Assembly: GCF_027580225.2 (NCBI RefSeq)
Contig: NC_073346.2
Span: 6,846,001 to 6,910,000, forward strand
Source: Misgurnus anguillicaudatus
Taxonomy: Eukaryota; Chordata; Actinopteri; Cypriniformes; Cobitidae
Direction: 5' to 3'
Length of the DNA: 64,000 nt
Numbering within the stretch: position 1 is the first letter of the stretch; the number at the start of each line of letters is the position of its first letter. Shown in pieces: positions 34,018 to 46,757 of the stretch. Below the pieces are notes generated by a model. It searched no databases. It was not told the origin of the DNA and was given only the letters and a program-made list of their open reading frames with translations. The position numbers and the translations under genes are program-made.

Positions 34018-35045
34018 TATTGATGCACGGGTCAACGTTTTTTCCAACCCGCTTTTATAAAATATTTGGCCTGCTCCAACCTGCCCTGCACCACTGTTTC
34101 TATTTTTGCAACCCGCCCATCACCCGCGACCATTAAAATAGACATAGGCATTTGTAATGTAAATAAAAAGAGACGTTATTTCAGCCTAAAAGTGCTTGGA
34201 ATTGCCATTAGATTACATCGCCGTGTAAATTGGCAACAACATACGCGAATGAACCATAGAAACCAACATGGTCATATTAATATAGAGAAATAAATGATAA
34301 ACATTTTCAACATTTACAAAGCAGCGTTTGTATTATCTATTCACAAATTCCCTACCTTAATTTCTCCCGCAGATCGTCTTTCATCTTTAATTCTCCGTTT
34401 GTTTTGTTGTTTCTGGCAGCAGGAGCTTCTTGGCGCTTCCGTGACATGAGGCCAAAGGTTTGGGGATATCAAGTTACGTTGCAGAAGTTACATTGCCACG
34501 TAGACCTACGTAATTTAACCTTATCAAAGAACCTAATAAAATATGAAAATATATATTCCCAAATAGGCATGGGCCGGTTTCAAGGTATACCAGTTTTAAG
34601 CAGTCAAGATTTCAAAACCACTAAAATGTTCTGTGATACCATCTCCAAGGTATGAGCTGTGTTTATACAAAATTCATTAAATCATTAAGTCATGTGATTG
34701 ATTTGATGTTTACATTTAATATAAATTTCGAAAATATTATATTTTTTGAAAGAATATTATAATTTAAAGACTTTATTTTTACCTGGCATTTGAAAATAAC
34801 ACATTTTAGTGTTGCAATGGCAATACCGCAACACTGTGACACTATGGTATTTTTGCTAAAGGTTATCATACCGCCAGAATCTTATACCGTGCCTATTCCC
34901 AAATATTTAATATATGATACAGGGAATGAGATGGAACATACATGTTTTTTATTTTGTTTTTAATGACCCGCCCCGCAATAAAGTTACAATTTCTTTATCC
35001 GCCCCAACCCGACCCGTGGATTACGAGATAACCTGCGCATCACTA
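34018..35045 (+). mobile_element. hAT-like element, middle layer of the nest
   Basis: Termini TATTGATGCACGGGT and ACCTGCGCATCACTA are inverted. Flanking 8-mers TTACACAC and TTACATGC agree at six positions, suggesting a mutated hAT duplication. A truncated inverted copy without the inner insertion lies at 5990-6695. Confidence 0.75.
34564..34895. mobile_element. hAT MITE, 332 bp, inner layer of the nest
   Basis: Perfect 8-bp duplication TTCCCAAA (34556-34563 and 34896-34903). Termini TAGGCATGGGCCGGT and ATACCGTGCCTA. The copy of the host element at 6.1 kb has a single TTCCCAAG at this place, which proves the insertion boundaries. Confidence 0.94.
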
Positions 35046-35566
35046 TTACATGCTAACTAAAGTTTGAAAAATGGGAACAGGAAGAACGTGACCTTTAAAC
35101 AATTTTATTTCATACCTTCCAGCCAATCAGAATCAAGAATTCCAACAGACCATGGAATAAAACTCGGATGTCATAATGGCTTATTTATTGTTAATAATGA
35201 ATAATGTTAATTCTCATCAAGGTCTGAAGTTGGAGATTAAAATAACCTCACTAGCACATCCATGAAGACTCAATACCTTTTTTTATTTATATTTTGACAT
35301 TTAAAGATGTTTATCTATTTAAAAGCTGCACAAACTTGTTTTATTTTAGGCTTAAAATATCAAAATCAAAAAGATTATATTAGTATACTCAGTAGTATGT
35401 GGCTTTCACTGTTAAATAGTCCAATACTGTTAAATACTGTTTTTACTGTTAAATAGTCCAATACAAGTTTTCTAGTTGGTGTCGACACAACATTCATCAA
35501 AATATAGAAAATATAGAAAATAACATTTTGATTATCTGATATATTGCCATATATTAACATGTGGCT

Positions 35567-36297
35567 TTAAAGGACAAGTTTGGTTTTTTACACTTAAAGC
35601 TCTGTTTTCAGATTGTTTATGATGAAATAGAACGGTTTTGACTGAAATCTCGACATATGCGGCTGCCCCGAGAATTTTCGGGTATTTGTTGTTTCACCTC
35701 CCACCTCTACAATGGGTTTAATGGTGCACTGGAACAATCTGATATGCAACTGATATGCTCACACAAAAATCGCTGCAAAAGATGCTTTACAACAGGTGTT
35801 TTACCATTCGTTGTTAACTTGTGGACTTATTTTTCCAAACGCCTCACACCCGTACATTCTTCCGCCGAGAGCATGAATAATAAACACTCCAGCCCAGATA
35901 GTGGCGATAATCCGCCATTGCCAATTGCAAGAATACAAACGGGTTCCCGGCGTGGAGTAATACCGCACCTCACAGCACATCTAATACAAGTCAATGGAGT
36001 TGGCAAAAACTACGATAAAACCTGTTGGCGTCTTTTGCAGCAATTTTTGTGTGAGCATATCAGTGAACACCCCTGACCACTCGGTGAGTTTCACGTCTTT
36101 GTAAATGAAAGTGTAATGCATTTTAGGAAGGATTGTTCCTGTGCACCTATACAACCATTATAGAAGTGGGAGGTGATACAAGAAACACCCGAAAATTCTC
36201 GGGCCATATGTCCAAATTTCAGTCAAAACCGTTCTATTTCATCATAAACAATCTGAAAACAGGGCTTTAAGTGTAAAATACCAAACTTGTCCTTTAA
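35567..36297 (+). mobile_element. TTAA-ended fold-back element, full copy
   Basis: TTAAAGGACAAGTTTGGTTT at the left and ATACCAAACTTGTCCTTTAA at the right; the inverted arms extend about 120 bp, through GATTGTTTATGATGAAATAG and CATATGCGGC. 731 bp in all. A truncated reversed copy lies at 7188-7738. The 139-codon frame (35657-36076) spans arm and middle and has no domain. Confidence 0.92.
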
Positions 36298-39108
36298 GAT
36301 ATGTCTCAACGCATTTTTGTGTGGGCTTAACTATAGAATGATGAAACGAATCATAACCTCATTTACTGGACATCTAATCTGACAACTATTATGAACATCT
36401 GTTTTACTTATTGTAAGTCATTTGTGAATCTAATTAGATAATTTAGGGTGTGCTTTAATCCTGATAAGAATTTCAAAGTCGGGGGGTTAGTAAACAGAGC
36501 TAACCTAAGATCATGCTCAGTGTCCGACCTGCACCCTTGCTTTGAGTTAAGCTGAACCAAAGAAGAGAATCCACTTTCACATAAATCTGTTGTGCTGAAC
36601 GGCAGGATGATTTTGATTGCAGTAATCGCACGAGTGGCTGGGACAGTGACTCATTATCAGATCGCTTTGCTGCGTTCAGTATGGCTTTCAAAATAAAAGT
36701 CCCACATCAGAAAAATGTAGTTTCTCTGACAGCACTCTCTGTGACGCACTCAAATCTATACTGAACCTTCAGGTGCACCACTGGTGTGGCTGTCTAATAA
36801 AAGAAAAGTGTCATCCTAATACATAATACATCCTGTGATATTTCTGTCTGTTAAGTAACTGCTGAGATTCACACAAGTTCCAAAACAATCATAATAACAT
36901 TTTAGCAGATCTAGGAAAGGAAGTGATTAGCAATATTTGCATTTCACGCCAAAACTTGCATATGATACTTTACACACAGACACAAACACCTTTTTCCCCT
37001 TGAAGCATAAAAGTTTTCTTTTACCCTTTGCACTGGTTTTGCGATGTCTAAACAAAATGCCAAGTTGACACAATAACGTCATTAAGTGAATGTGCATGGC
37101 TTGCCGCAAAGGTGACAGAACGCACCTGGATCACACCCACAGTGGCGAGTGCTGCTACAGCAAACACACGTTTATCTCACGGCTTCACGGAGTCAGCAGA
37201 AGCGGACAATGCTCATTCTCTCAGGTGCCGGAGTTGTGCTGGCTTCTCATCCCGTCGCCCTTTCCCCGTCCTCGGCCTCTCAGGTCACCGGCGGCCCAGA
37301 GCCGGAGAGCAGTAATAGCTTAAGTGGCATTTAGTGGAGGAAGTCATATTGTGGGAGTCAATGGTGAGCTGCTGGAAGGGTTGGGAGAGGTGACTTACTG
37401 CTGCCGCACTTAATCTTCTCGCTCTTCGGCCCGACTGCAGTCACCTTGAGGGAAGCAAGGGGATTAAATGGAGATGGGTTGTGTGTGTGTGCGTACGTGT
37501 GTGTTGCGTGTGTAAGGTGAGTTTGGGATTTGATTCGACTGTAGGGGGATATATAAAAAGGACAAAGCTGTCTTGTCAAATAAAGTAAAATTTGATTCAT
37601 GCGATCGATAATCACGGTGGAAATGTATATAGTTTTCATAAAGAGTGCCGCTATTGAAATACGCTCTGATTGTTGCTAGTCAGCCCGACATTTGCTTAAC
37701 CGATGGACATTCAGGAAGGTCCTAAATTTTAACAGCCACCATTACCAGGAAATTAGGCTTCACATACAGCACAATATGTGTGGTACTTCATTTGATGAGC
37801 AATTTTAACGCCTTTAGAGGTTTATTTATTGATCACCCAGTGAAGGTGAGGACATACCGGCCTGGCGAAAACGATAAACAAGCTTGCACCTGACAGTTAT
37901 GAGAAGCAGCTCTCCGCTTTACCTGCCCGTGATGTCGTGCCGTTTTTAATCATTGCTTTACTATAAATATCCCCTGAAGAACTTCTCCAGTTTTCGTTTC
38001 TCGTCAGACGTCCTAAGCCTCGGGCTCAATGCGATGGATTTGGGTGTGTAGTATACTTGAGCCTTATCAGATGGCCCGCTCAGTATCGAAGGTGCGGTGT
38101 GTATTTTTAGCGCTCTCATTTTGCGGCTGAGTGCCCTTCTTGCTGCTGTCTATATAGATAAGCTGATCTGAAATCAGCAGACCTGAAAAGCAAACTAAGA
38201 AACAAGCTCTGGGACCTGACCTGGGTCTGCCACATGAGATAGACTGTTTTCATGTGAGTAAACTCAAAGCTTTATCTCTGAAGAAGGATTTATGAACTCG
38301 ATGATTTCTCCACCGATTCTCTCCAAATGCCACGGCTCGAGTCTTTCATGAAAACTATTTAAGACTTAAGCGCAGAAGGACATTTTAAAAAAGCAGCCAG
38401 ATTTATTCCAAGAATTTGTGTCAAAATAAACAGCGGGAAGCATGAGCTCAAGAAGCGAGCTGTTCAGGAGTCCTTGCTGTGTGCTTACGGGCAGCAGAAA
38501 CCCTGTTATTAATGGCCCTTGTCAACGTTATTTATCAGCTCGCTTTATTTTCATCAGTATTTTTTATTAGCTCTTACAGAATTCTCATGACTTGGTTTTT
38601 GTGCTTTACACGACGAGCGCGTGTTATTGCCGGCCGTGACACGCACGTGTAGGGTCATCCGTTAAGGGCTCATAGATTTCAGAAAGACAACAGGCCAACG
38701 CTTTAGCGGTTATGTGATTGTTTTCGCCTGATAAAGTGCCATTAAATCACAGAGCGATACTTTTCACCGTCAACCCTGCGTGTTCACATTAATCATAGTT
38801 TCATAACTGAATTAGCCAACGTTTTTGCTGTAGTACATCTATTTAACAGCATGCTGCTCTTGTAGGATTATCAGAATAAATCAATCTTTGAGGATCACAG
38901 AGACCAGACTGGGCATGTGCTCCTACGAAGAGAAACCAGATCTACTGTATGTAACACTTAAAACTGAACATGAACACAAGTAAAATTACACAGAAATAAA
39001 AAATAACTGCTATACGAGTTTTAATGATGTATTATTGTATTGTATTATGATGTTGTTTGTGGCGATATATCAGCGTGAATTACACAGGTTATCAAACATA
39101 CAATATAT
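36298..39108. other. Intron 4, long repeat-poor stretch
   Basis: No transposon ends found over 2.8 kb, unusual for this window. A GT-rich patch lies at 37480-37512. Mixed base composition at 37080-38800 (for example AATTAATCATAGTTTCATAA near 38790) makes it the best candidate region for conserved non-coding elements, but that is inference. Confidence 0.35.
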
Positions 39109-40077
39109 GAAGAGTTTGGTTCCAAAACGCAATAAATCTATTTTGACAAATTTCGGTAAAAACGTGTTTTCTATACCAAGAAAGTGACAAGATGAAAACC
39201 ACTATTTTCTGTTATAAACTTTCACATGGCATCTTTAGGTTATAATAACATTAAAAATTCAAATCTATAATAGGATTTTCAAAGATGTGTTATAAAAAAG
39301 ATTATTGTTTCCGGAAAACGCTATAAATCCATTGAGTCAATATATAAATGTGCATTCATCTTTGCCATGTTATATTCATTTAGTTGACTAGTCGTATACA
39401 CTGATAAAAAAATAAACATTAATGGCATTAATCAAAACACTTCTTTGTCATATTAAGAACACTGTCATTGCTGCCGTCATCCTTGGGACATCATCGCTGA
39501 ACTTTTTTGACAGCGATCAGCTGTAAAATGTTTTTGTCCTGCTCGATTTTCGTTGACTGAGTAAAATAATGGAAAGTTTTTCATAAGATCCCCTGGGGTC
39601 AATGTGTTAACATGACAGAAGCTTGATGCTGTTGTGTGAGAACAAGCAACAGCCGACATTTTTCCATCTCCTGAGTGCCAGTTATTGTACATTATTAGAT
39701 TTTGATAGCTTACGTTTCTTTTCCGCCACAAAAAAACACCACACGTTTATCAATGCCATCAAAAGGATTATTTTGTTTTTGTTTGTTTGTTGACCACGAA
39801 GTACAAAGTAGATGAGGAAAACTAGGATTCTGTGTGTATTCAAAGCGCCGCCATTATTGTTTACAATGCGTGGAATGGTGCGCAGTGATTGGTTAAGCAA
39901 ATTTATTGCATTCTGCAGAGAAGGAAAAGTGCCGTTGGTTGCGGTTTGGAAAAAACGGAGAAAAAACACAGCGGATATCAGATTTTGCATAAAATTAAGA
40001 ATTTACTTTTTAATACTGACCTGATACAATACTGATTTTTTAAATGGTGTTTATCGCGTTTTGGAACCAAACTCTTC
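39109..40077. mobile_element. DNA transposon with 22-bp perfect terminal repeats
   Basis: GAAGAGTTTGGTTCCAAAACGC at 39109 and its exact reverse complement ending 40077. 969 bp. Inside, AATGGCATTAATCAAAACAC and a GTGATTGGTTAAGCAAA region; no transposase. Flanks give no clear duplication. Confidence 0.88.
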
Positions 40078-41208
40078 GTATGTTGATATGTTTAAAATCA
40101 TTGAAACTAGGATTAGTAGCTAAATAAGAGTCAGAGGTCTCATTAAACAAAATCTCTCACAGTTGTTTTGCATTCTGGTTTCAGATAGTTTGTTAAAAAT
40201 ACACTGATGAATTTTTGTACATTTTATCCCCCAAACTAAATGTCCATTATCTTTATGACAATAACAATAAGACAGTAACAATAAAAACACTTTTCAAACA
40301 GATACGAATTGAAATAGCTATATCAATTCTTGAATGGTGCAATGTTGCTCAATTAAAATCTGTTTTGATGTCTTTGTTTTGATAGTAATAGATGTTTGAA
40401 CATTTGTGCTGAATTTAAAGACAGTGAGGAAATTTATTGAACTGTAATTCAAATTCAGCATTCTGAGGGCCAATTTTAAATCTAAAATTTTAAGTAAAAA
40501 CAGGGAGTCCACCCTTTCTATACTATCTTGCTGTATGTGTTAAACCATTCATTGATCAGTTGTAAATATGTGTTTATGCTTTTCTTTCTGTGGTTGTGTT
40601 TTGAAAACAGTGTAATGTCTCTCTGAGGTTATGAATCACTGGTGGGAGTTAAATAGTAGACACTGATATCTAGGAGAAAATATGATGTCAGAGAGTGAAA
40701 ACAAACCTTAAATATGTGGAGGAGGAGGTGTGATAGCTTCACCGAAAACGAGCTCTTCTTCAATTCTGCGCTGGAGAATTAATTTAAGTCCTAAGCACTG
40801 TTGTGTCATGTTTGTTGTTTCTAAAAGTGGCCACAAAAACACTCCAGAGCTAAAGGTCACAGTAGAGAAAGGACCTGAAGGATGCCGTACGCCTTATTAG
40901 ACTTGATTTAGTTATAATTGATGATCTCATGAATCATTCAGCTACGCCAGTGTTAACACATCATTTCTCCATGTTCAAGTAATTCATCTTTGCTCCGGTG
41001 AATAAGCCGGAAGGTTTTACCAGCGCTGCCTCATTGTCTCGCTGTACTAACTTTGACTTGGACTATGTAGGGTCATGTAATGAAATTTCACTTCACTTCA
41101 GCAAGTTAAATCATTGCAAACTCCCCAAAGGATTATTAAAGATGATATCTACTGATTCACAGTCCATGTTATCTTGTGTCTTAGATTTGTCTCTTGTTGT
41201 GGTGTAAC
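40078..41208. other. No recognised feature
   Basis: Intron 4 sequence without recognised repeats. Confidence 0.35.
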
Positions 41209-41525
41209 TTAAAGGTCCCGTTCTTTCTGTGTTTTTGAAGCTTTGATTGTCTTTACAGTGTGCAATATAACATGTGTTCATGTTCCACGTGTAAAAAAAC
41301 GCAGTACTTTTCACACAATTGACTTGATCTGTATACCGCTGTTTTCACTGTCCTAAAAACGGGTTGATGTCTACCTTGTTCTATGAAGTCCCGCCTTCAG
41401 AAATACATAACGGGTTCTGATTGTGTAATTTGTTTAGTGTGTTGTGATTCGACAGCAACTTAGATTGCCGTTAGCTTAGCTGGCGACTGACGTATTCCTG
41501 TGGGCAGAGTATTAATACGCAAATT
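41209..41525. mobile_element. Copy of the outer TTAA-ended element of 33533-35098
   Basis: Starts TTAAAGGTCCCGTTCTTTCTG and follows the 33.5-kb copy through CATAACATGTGTTCATGTT, CACTGT...AAAAAC and GTGTGTTGTGATT to ATTCCTGTGGGC. The right terminal repeat was not found. Confidence 0.8.
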
Positions 41526-43581
41526 TAAATAGGGTTGAAGTTGATCATTTGCACGTGTTTAAAGGCTTGCAAATGTTAACACTTAAGTGATTTTAAACTA
41601 TTTAACCGCTAAAAGACGCTAAAGTGAGCATTTTTCTGTATGCACATGCGGTTGAATGTGTCCGGTCCAACTCAGCCCTTCAAAGATCTGAACTCTTGAT
41701 GTATAAACTTGAGAGAGAGTTGCACTACTGTGTCTTCATACTGTAGTCCATTAAAATACATTTGGCTAATAAAGCACTGAAAACAACGTAATTTTCACTT
41801 TATGTGTAAAACTCCTTGTTTCAGTAACACAAGAAATAATGCAGTCAATAACTTATTTTTAATTTGATTTCTTCTGTTACTGTTGTGCTGGGTCGCAAAT
41901 GAACAGGAGGATTGTGTCAAAAAAAACAACAACAAAATGAATACCAATGGCCCTAAACTTTAAGACATGATTGCAAGTAAAGTAAAAGATTTAAATAAAT
42001 GGTTTTAATCTTTGTCATCTGATTGAATCACTTGTTTTGTGATGTGTTGGGTGGATTATGAAACGTAGATAATACATACAATCCCCCTCTGCATTGAGTA
42101 TTATTATGTTATTATGTCTTTTATGAATAGGATTTTGCAGATTTATCTGATGAATTTGAAAAACTGTGGTCTGGTTTTGTCTTTGTCTTGATCTTTAGCA
42201 CTTAGAATGAGAAAGTTTTTCTCTTTTGTATGCAGTATCCATCACTTGGTCTACCAGTATGAGCTACTATAAAATCCAAGGCTTGTCTATGCTGTTTTAT
42301 GCTGTTTTGGCATTTATTTATTTACCCATGTCTTTAATGCTACTCAACCAGTTGATCTACAGGTCCTGCATGTGAAGTTTTTGGTTTTCAAGGAATGGTT
42401 ACTGTCGAAGGACAAAGGACACAGCTGTGTGTTGGTCATCTAAATATTTAATAAGATTGCAGGTACCTGCAGAGACACTGGGGTTTTTCTTTCTACTTCT
42501 GTAGTCACACGCTGCTTAACAGCAACGTTATTTTCAGGCAATAGAGGCTGTCAGTCAGGACTGCAGTTCTTTTCATCTCCACCGCCCAAAAGGACCAGAC
42601 CAAAGCCCCGGCCACAGAGAAAGATGGAGCGATACAAAGAAAGGCAACACAATTCACCATCCGAGCACCAGGACCTGTCACGGCAATGAAATGTCAGAGA
42701 AAGCAAAGAAAATGGAACAGAGCTATTATGGTAGAATGAAGAAAAGGAGATCCCATTGTGATGAAAATGCTTCATTCCACGATGGCTGAAATGCAGTGTT
42801 GTGTAAGACCAGAGTCTAAAGCTGGAGTTTCATCATGTTAGGGGCAAGGAGGCAGTGAAGCGTGCACAAGGCAGCTGGTTTCATTAACCTCCTGTCCAAC
42901 CCTAGAGAGAAGAAAGCAGGGTAAGGCGATGTAAATGGTGACCTTCTAAATATGCAGCCAGACATGAGCGCGTGAACGCCTCCCTGCTCTTACAATTCAC
43001 ACAGAGAGGGAGAGAGAAAGGGAGAGGCAGGCAATGAAATAGCAGGAAGAGCGAGGAAACTAGGGCACTTGTTTTAACAGTCGAGTCACCTTGGCAATAC
43101 TGACTTTCAGCCTCTAGGGTGTGAATTTGTTCATCTTATTGTGTCTGGTTTGTGTGCTGTCAGATATACATTTCTCAAAGGAGAAAAGATTTTCTCATCA
43201 TTTTGCTGTCTGTCTCTCTGTATATATATATACACACATTCTTATGTCAACTACACTAATTTTGGTTGAATGTTTTATTGTCTACTGGAAGTGGTACGGT
43301 AATGCAAAATATCTAGTAATATGTTTTATATGCAAATATGTTTATTTGGTCAACCCCATCATACCCCTGTCCTGCCTTATTGACAGTTTAATAAATTATG
43401 TATATAAATGATTAATAAACTATTACTGTCTGCTACACTCAGGTCATTCTTCATTAGTGTCAATTCCAGACTCGTAGACAAGGGAAGTTTTTTTTTATAT
43501 AGAACATTTCCTATAGAAAGGTAATTTATAATATTTTACATTACACATTTATTGTAAATACATGTATTAAATATGGATGTC
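41526..43581. other. Intron 4, nothing recognised
   Basis: Only a short (TA)n at 43201-43212. No coding sequence recognised, including the 96-codon frame at 43121-43411. Confidence 0.4.
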
Positions 43582-43979
43582 TGTTACGGGTAAGGCAGGT
43601 TGGACAAGGAGCGGATCCAAATGCAGCTTGGGTTTTTATTTAAGGGGTAAATCTACAATCATAATCCATAAAAGAGGCAGAAGGTTATACACAGGCAATC
43701 CAACCATAAAACAAGAAAACAAGGAAGGTAAAACAAAGAAACACAGGCAAAACTCAGGGTAACATTAACAACGACTGACAAACAGGTACTGAACAAGCAG
43801 AGTATATATACAAAACAAGATCCAATCACAGAACAGAAACAATGAGTTACTATGACAACACACAAAGGGTGAGGGGTGAGTCAATGAGTGTCCATGGTGA
43901 CAAACAAGGGGGCAGAGCAAACAGTCAACACAGGACGAGATACAGGGCAAACAGGAACACAAGTTTAACACAGGTTACA
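43582..43979 (-). mobile_element. Solo LTR, Gypsy-like, reverse orientation
   Basis: Ends TGTTACGGG and GGTTACA. Read on the minus strand it has a TATA-like GTATATATACTCTGC (about 43812-43798), then about 170 bases later CTTAAATAAAAACCC (polyadenylation signal near 43640) and a U5-like GATCCGCTCCTTGTCC. No coding region adjoins. Confidence 0.65.
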
Positions 43980-43984
43980 CAATC

Positions 43985-46025
43985 CTATACAAGTTCCATT
44001 TCGAGGGAACTTGCGCTGTATCACTGATGTGACCCTTTAGAGACGCCTCAGTGTGACTGAAGCTGAAATGGCATTTTCAGCTTTTTCGCTTTTAGCAACA
44101 CCCTGTGTATATGCATGTGTGTGAAGCAAATCTGCCAAAGACTTTAGACTGGTGCCTTGCCCCTGATTTATATCCACGATCTTTAGGTTATCTGTTTGGG
44201 AGTACAGTATTCACAGTCAGCTTTTTGAGAAGGGCGACCAGGCCCCCCTCCCCCGTGGCTTCGGTCCTGCATTTGCCGAAGCACAGCGGCGGCTGTACTC
44301 TTGGGGTTGTAAATGGATCTCGCAGAGAGCGAGGAGATGGCTTCAGCCATAGGAAACACTTATTTATGTATGTGTATATATATGTCCTGCCATGGTCAGG
44401 CCTCTTGGGCTGCTGGGTGGAAGCAGCTCCAGCCATCTGCATGCTCCTTGTGTAGGTAGGTTCATAAACAAGCGTGGTAGCCCGAGCTCTCCCTCACGAG
44501 GCATAAAGGTCCAGATGCCATGCTCAGCCAAAGCCTTCCCAACCGAAGATGGACCTGAGGGCATTATTCAGATGAGGAAGGCGGCTGCCAAAACAACGGT
44601 CCTGATTCGCGATAAAGGCCCCGTCAAAGTGAATCGGCTCATGCCTTAGTTTATGGTCCCAGCTTTTCTTTGGTGCCCTTGTGACATGTTCCCTGCACAT
44701 GAGGGGCATTTTGCATCCTTACTGACTCATTACAGCTGAGTCAGAACAGATTCCACAACAATGCAGGTACATATTGATGTGAACCTTTTAGTCATAGGCA
44801 GAATGAAGCCAGGTCAGTCAATCACTGTGAAACTGTTTCAGAGAATATTAGGGCTCATGGCAGCTGAGTCTTATGAAAACATCTCTCGCTAGGCCCTGCG
44901 CTCTGTGCCTGCTGGTAGCACGTAACACTGACAACAAATGCATCCATTACGGGTTGGGGAGTGGTCATGGAAGGCTGTCAGGGCCATGATCTCTCCAGGC
45001 AGTTTATGTTTTGGAGGTTTTCCTGGATTTGCACTACTTTCTCCCCCAGTCTCAGAGGCTGCTATGTTCTTGTTTGATCAGACAATAGGGCAGTGGTATC
45101 TTATGTAAATCACCAGGGGTCTCTGCAATCATGACCACTTTACAAGTTGGCATGTCAGATTCTCCTGTCCCAAAACAAAATGCGCTCCTTGAGGGCAGTT
45201 TACATCCGGGACATTTGAATCGGGGGGCAGACATCATGTTGAGGCATGGGCTAAGGCCCGGGGAATGGAGGCTCCACCCCGAGATAGTGGAGTAAATTTG
45301 GAGGGTTTTCAGCCAAGCAGAGATGGATCTGTTCGCTTCTCAGGAAACCACACATTGCCCATTGTGGTTTCCCCTCACACATCCAGCCCCCTTGGGGCTA
45401 TGGTTTAGGCATGGCTGAGGCAATCCCTGTACACTTTTCTCCTGATTAATGTGCTCCTGGGAGTTCTGGACAGTATTTGACGGGAGTGGGTCCATGTAGT
45501 CAAGCGGAACCTTTTCTCTCAACCAGGAGGGTGCGATTATCCACCCCCAGCCAGAGTTAGGGAAGCTATGGGTTTGGCCTTTGAGGGGGTCCACGCTCGT
45601 AGTAGCATGTCTCCTGGCCAAGGTTATGGAAAACATATTTAGCTTCAGAGCTCCCGCCACGAGGAAGCTTTATGCCCTGATGTGGAGAGAGTTTACCCTA
45701 TGGTTCGCAGCTTGTCTATTGGAACCAATTAACTGCCCTGTTGACATAGTGTTGGACTTTCTGCAGAACCAATTCTCTGCAGGGCTAACTCCTTCTACTC
45801 TAAAGGTTTATCTGGTTTATCTCTAAAGGTTAAGCATCTGTCTTGGCTTATCATAGGCCTTTGGAAGGAATGTTGATTGAAAGACAAATGCTTTTATTAT
45901 TCGCTTCCTTTGTGGGACTTGTGGGGCTAAGGCCTGTGGGTCGCATTGGGGTGCCAACATGGGACCAGGCTTTGTGGTGGAGGGGATCTCATTGGCTCCA
46001 TTTGAGCCACTCGAGTCCGCTCCGC
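43985..46025 (+). pseudogene. DIRS-type retroelement relic, left part (RNase H and recombinase start)
   Basis: Starts near TTTCGAGGGAACTTGCGCTG, a fish DIRS-type end. Reading fragments in several frames follow the order of these elements: SDNRAVVSYVNHQGS (45083-45127, RNase H), HPGHLNRGADI (45204-45236, RNase H end), EMDLFASQETTHCPLWF (45321-45371), and then the start of the tyrosine recombinase, ATRKLYALMWREFTLW (45656-45703) with TPSTLKVYL (45789-45815). After a frame break comes RPVGRIGVPTWD (45931-45966). Most of the reverse transcriptase is missing; stops and frameshifts are many. Confidence 0.75.
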
Positions 46026-46757
46026 TTTAAGTCTTTTCAATTAAATTTTATTTTATATAGTGCTTTTCACAATAGTTAATTGTTTCAAAGCAGCTTTACA
46101 TTAATAGAAGCAGTAAAAGCACAGAAAAACGACAGATAGCACAACATAATACACGATAGCATAAGCAGTCAAATTTGCTGCGGCTATGACTCGACATTAT
46201 AAGCGAGCGTATTACTAATGTAACGTCTAGAAGAGGAAGCTAAGTTAAGCCCAAGAAGGCTGCCTCCCCGGGATAAAAACCCCCTAGGAGAAAAAAACCC
46301 TGACCTGTTTAGCAGAGGAAGTAAAAGAAAGTCCTAGGAGGGAAAAACCCTTGGGAGATATATATGTATATACACACATATAAACGGATAAGGAGATTAA
46401 GCGGGTTCTGCCGGTGATCGTTGGTCAGGCATCAGCTGGGCATCACCTTGAAGGACGACCAGTAGATTAGAGGTGTGCCGACTTTCACATCTACCAGAAC
46501 TGGGTCTGTTTGTCACATTGTCCTCGGGGTCGAGGACGAGACATGGAGTGAAAAACAAAATCATATTAGCGTAGGGGCCGTTCACATGTAATGCAAGTGT
46601 CACACAGTGATGTGGTTTAATCAGCTTAGTTTCAGACAGACTAACTATTGCGGCATAATTATATTATCCACAGTTGAGGATTTTGCAAATTGGGGGCCCA
46701 CTGCAACAGTATATATGGTAACTAAGGGTCACCTTCCGATCTTTAAGAGAAAATGAA
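46026..46757. repeat. Interspersed repeat inserted in the DIRS relic
   Basis: TTAAATTTTATTTTATATAGTGC with CAAAGCAGCTTTACATTA is a very common cyprinid repeat start. GGATAAAAACCCCCTAGGAG and CCTAGGAGGGAAAAACCC follow, as usual for that family. Class not certain. Confidence 0.6.

Larger units (their letters stand above)
33533..35098. mobile_element. TTAA-ended transposon, outer layer of a three-level nest
   Basis: Left end TTAAAGGTCCTATTCTTCCTG and right end CAGGAAGAACGTGACCTTTAA. A related copy of the left part lies at 41209-41525. Removing the hAT element at 34018-35045 leaves an element of about 540 bp. Confidence 0.85.

Noticed and set aside
35657..36076. 139-codon frame
   Set aside because: It spans a terminal arm and middle of a fold-back element; the other copy (7188-7738) does not keep the frame.
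5990..36297. Possible segmental duplication between 6.0-7.7 kb and 34.0-36.3 kb, since both hold the same two elements
   Set aside because: Each element is inverted relative to its other copy, but their order is the same in both places. An inverted duplication would reverse the order, so independent insertions are more likely.
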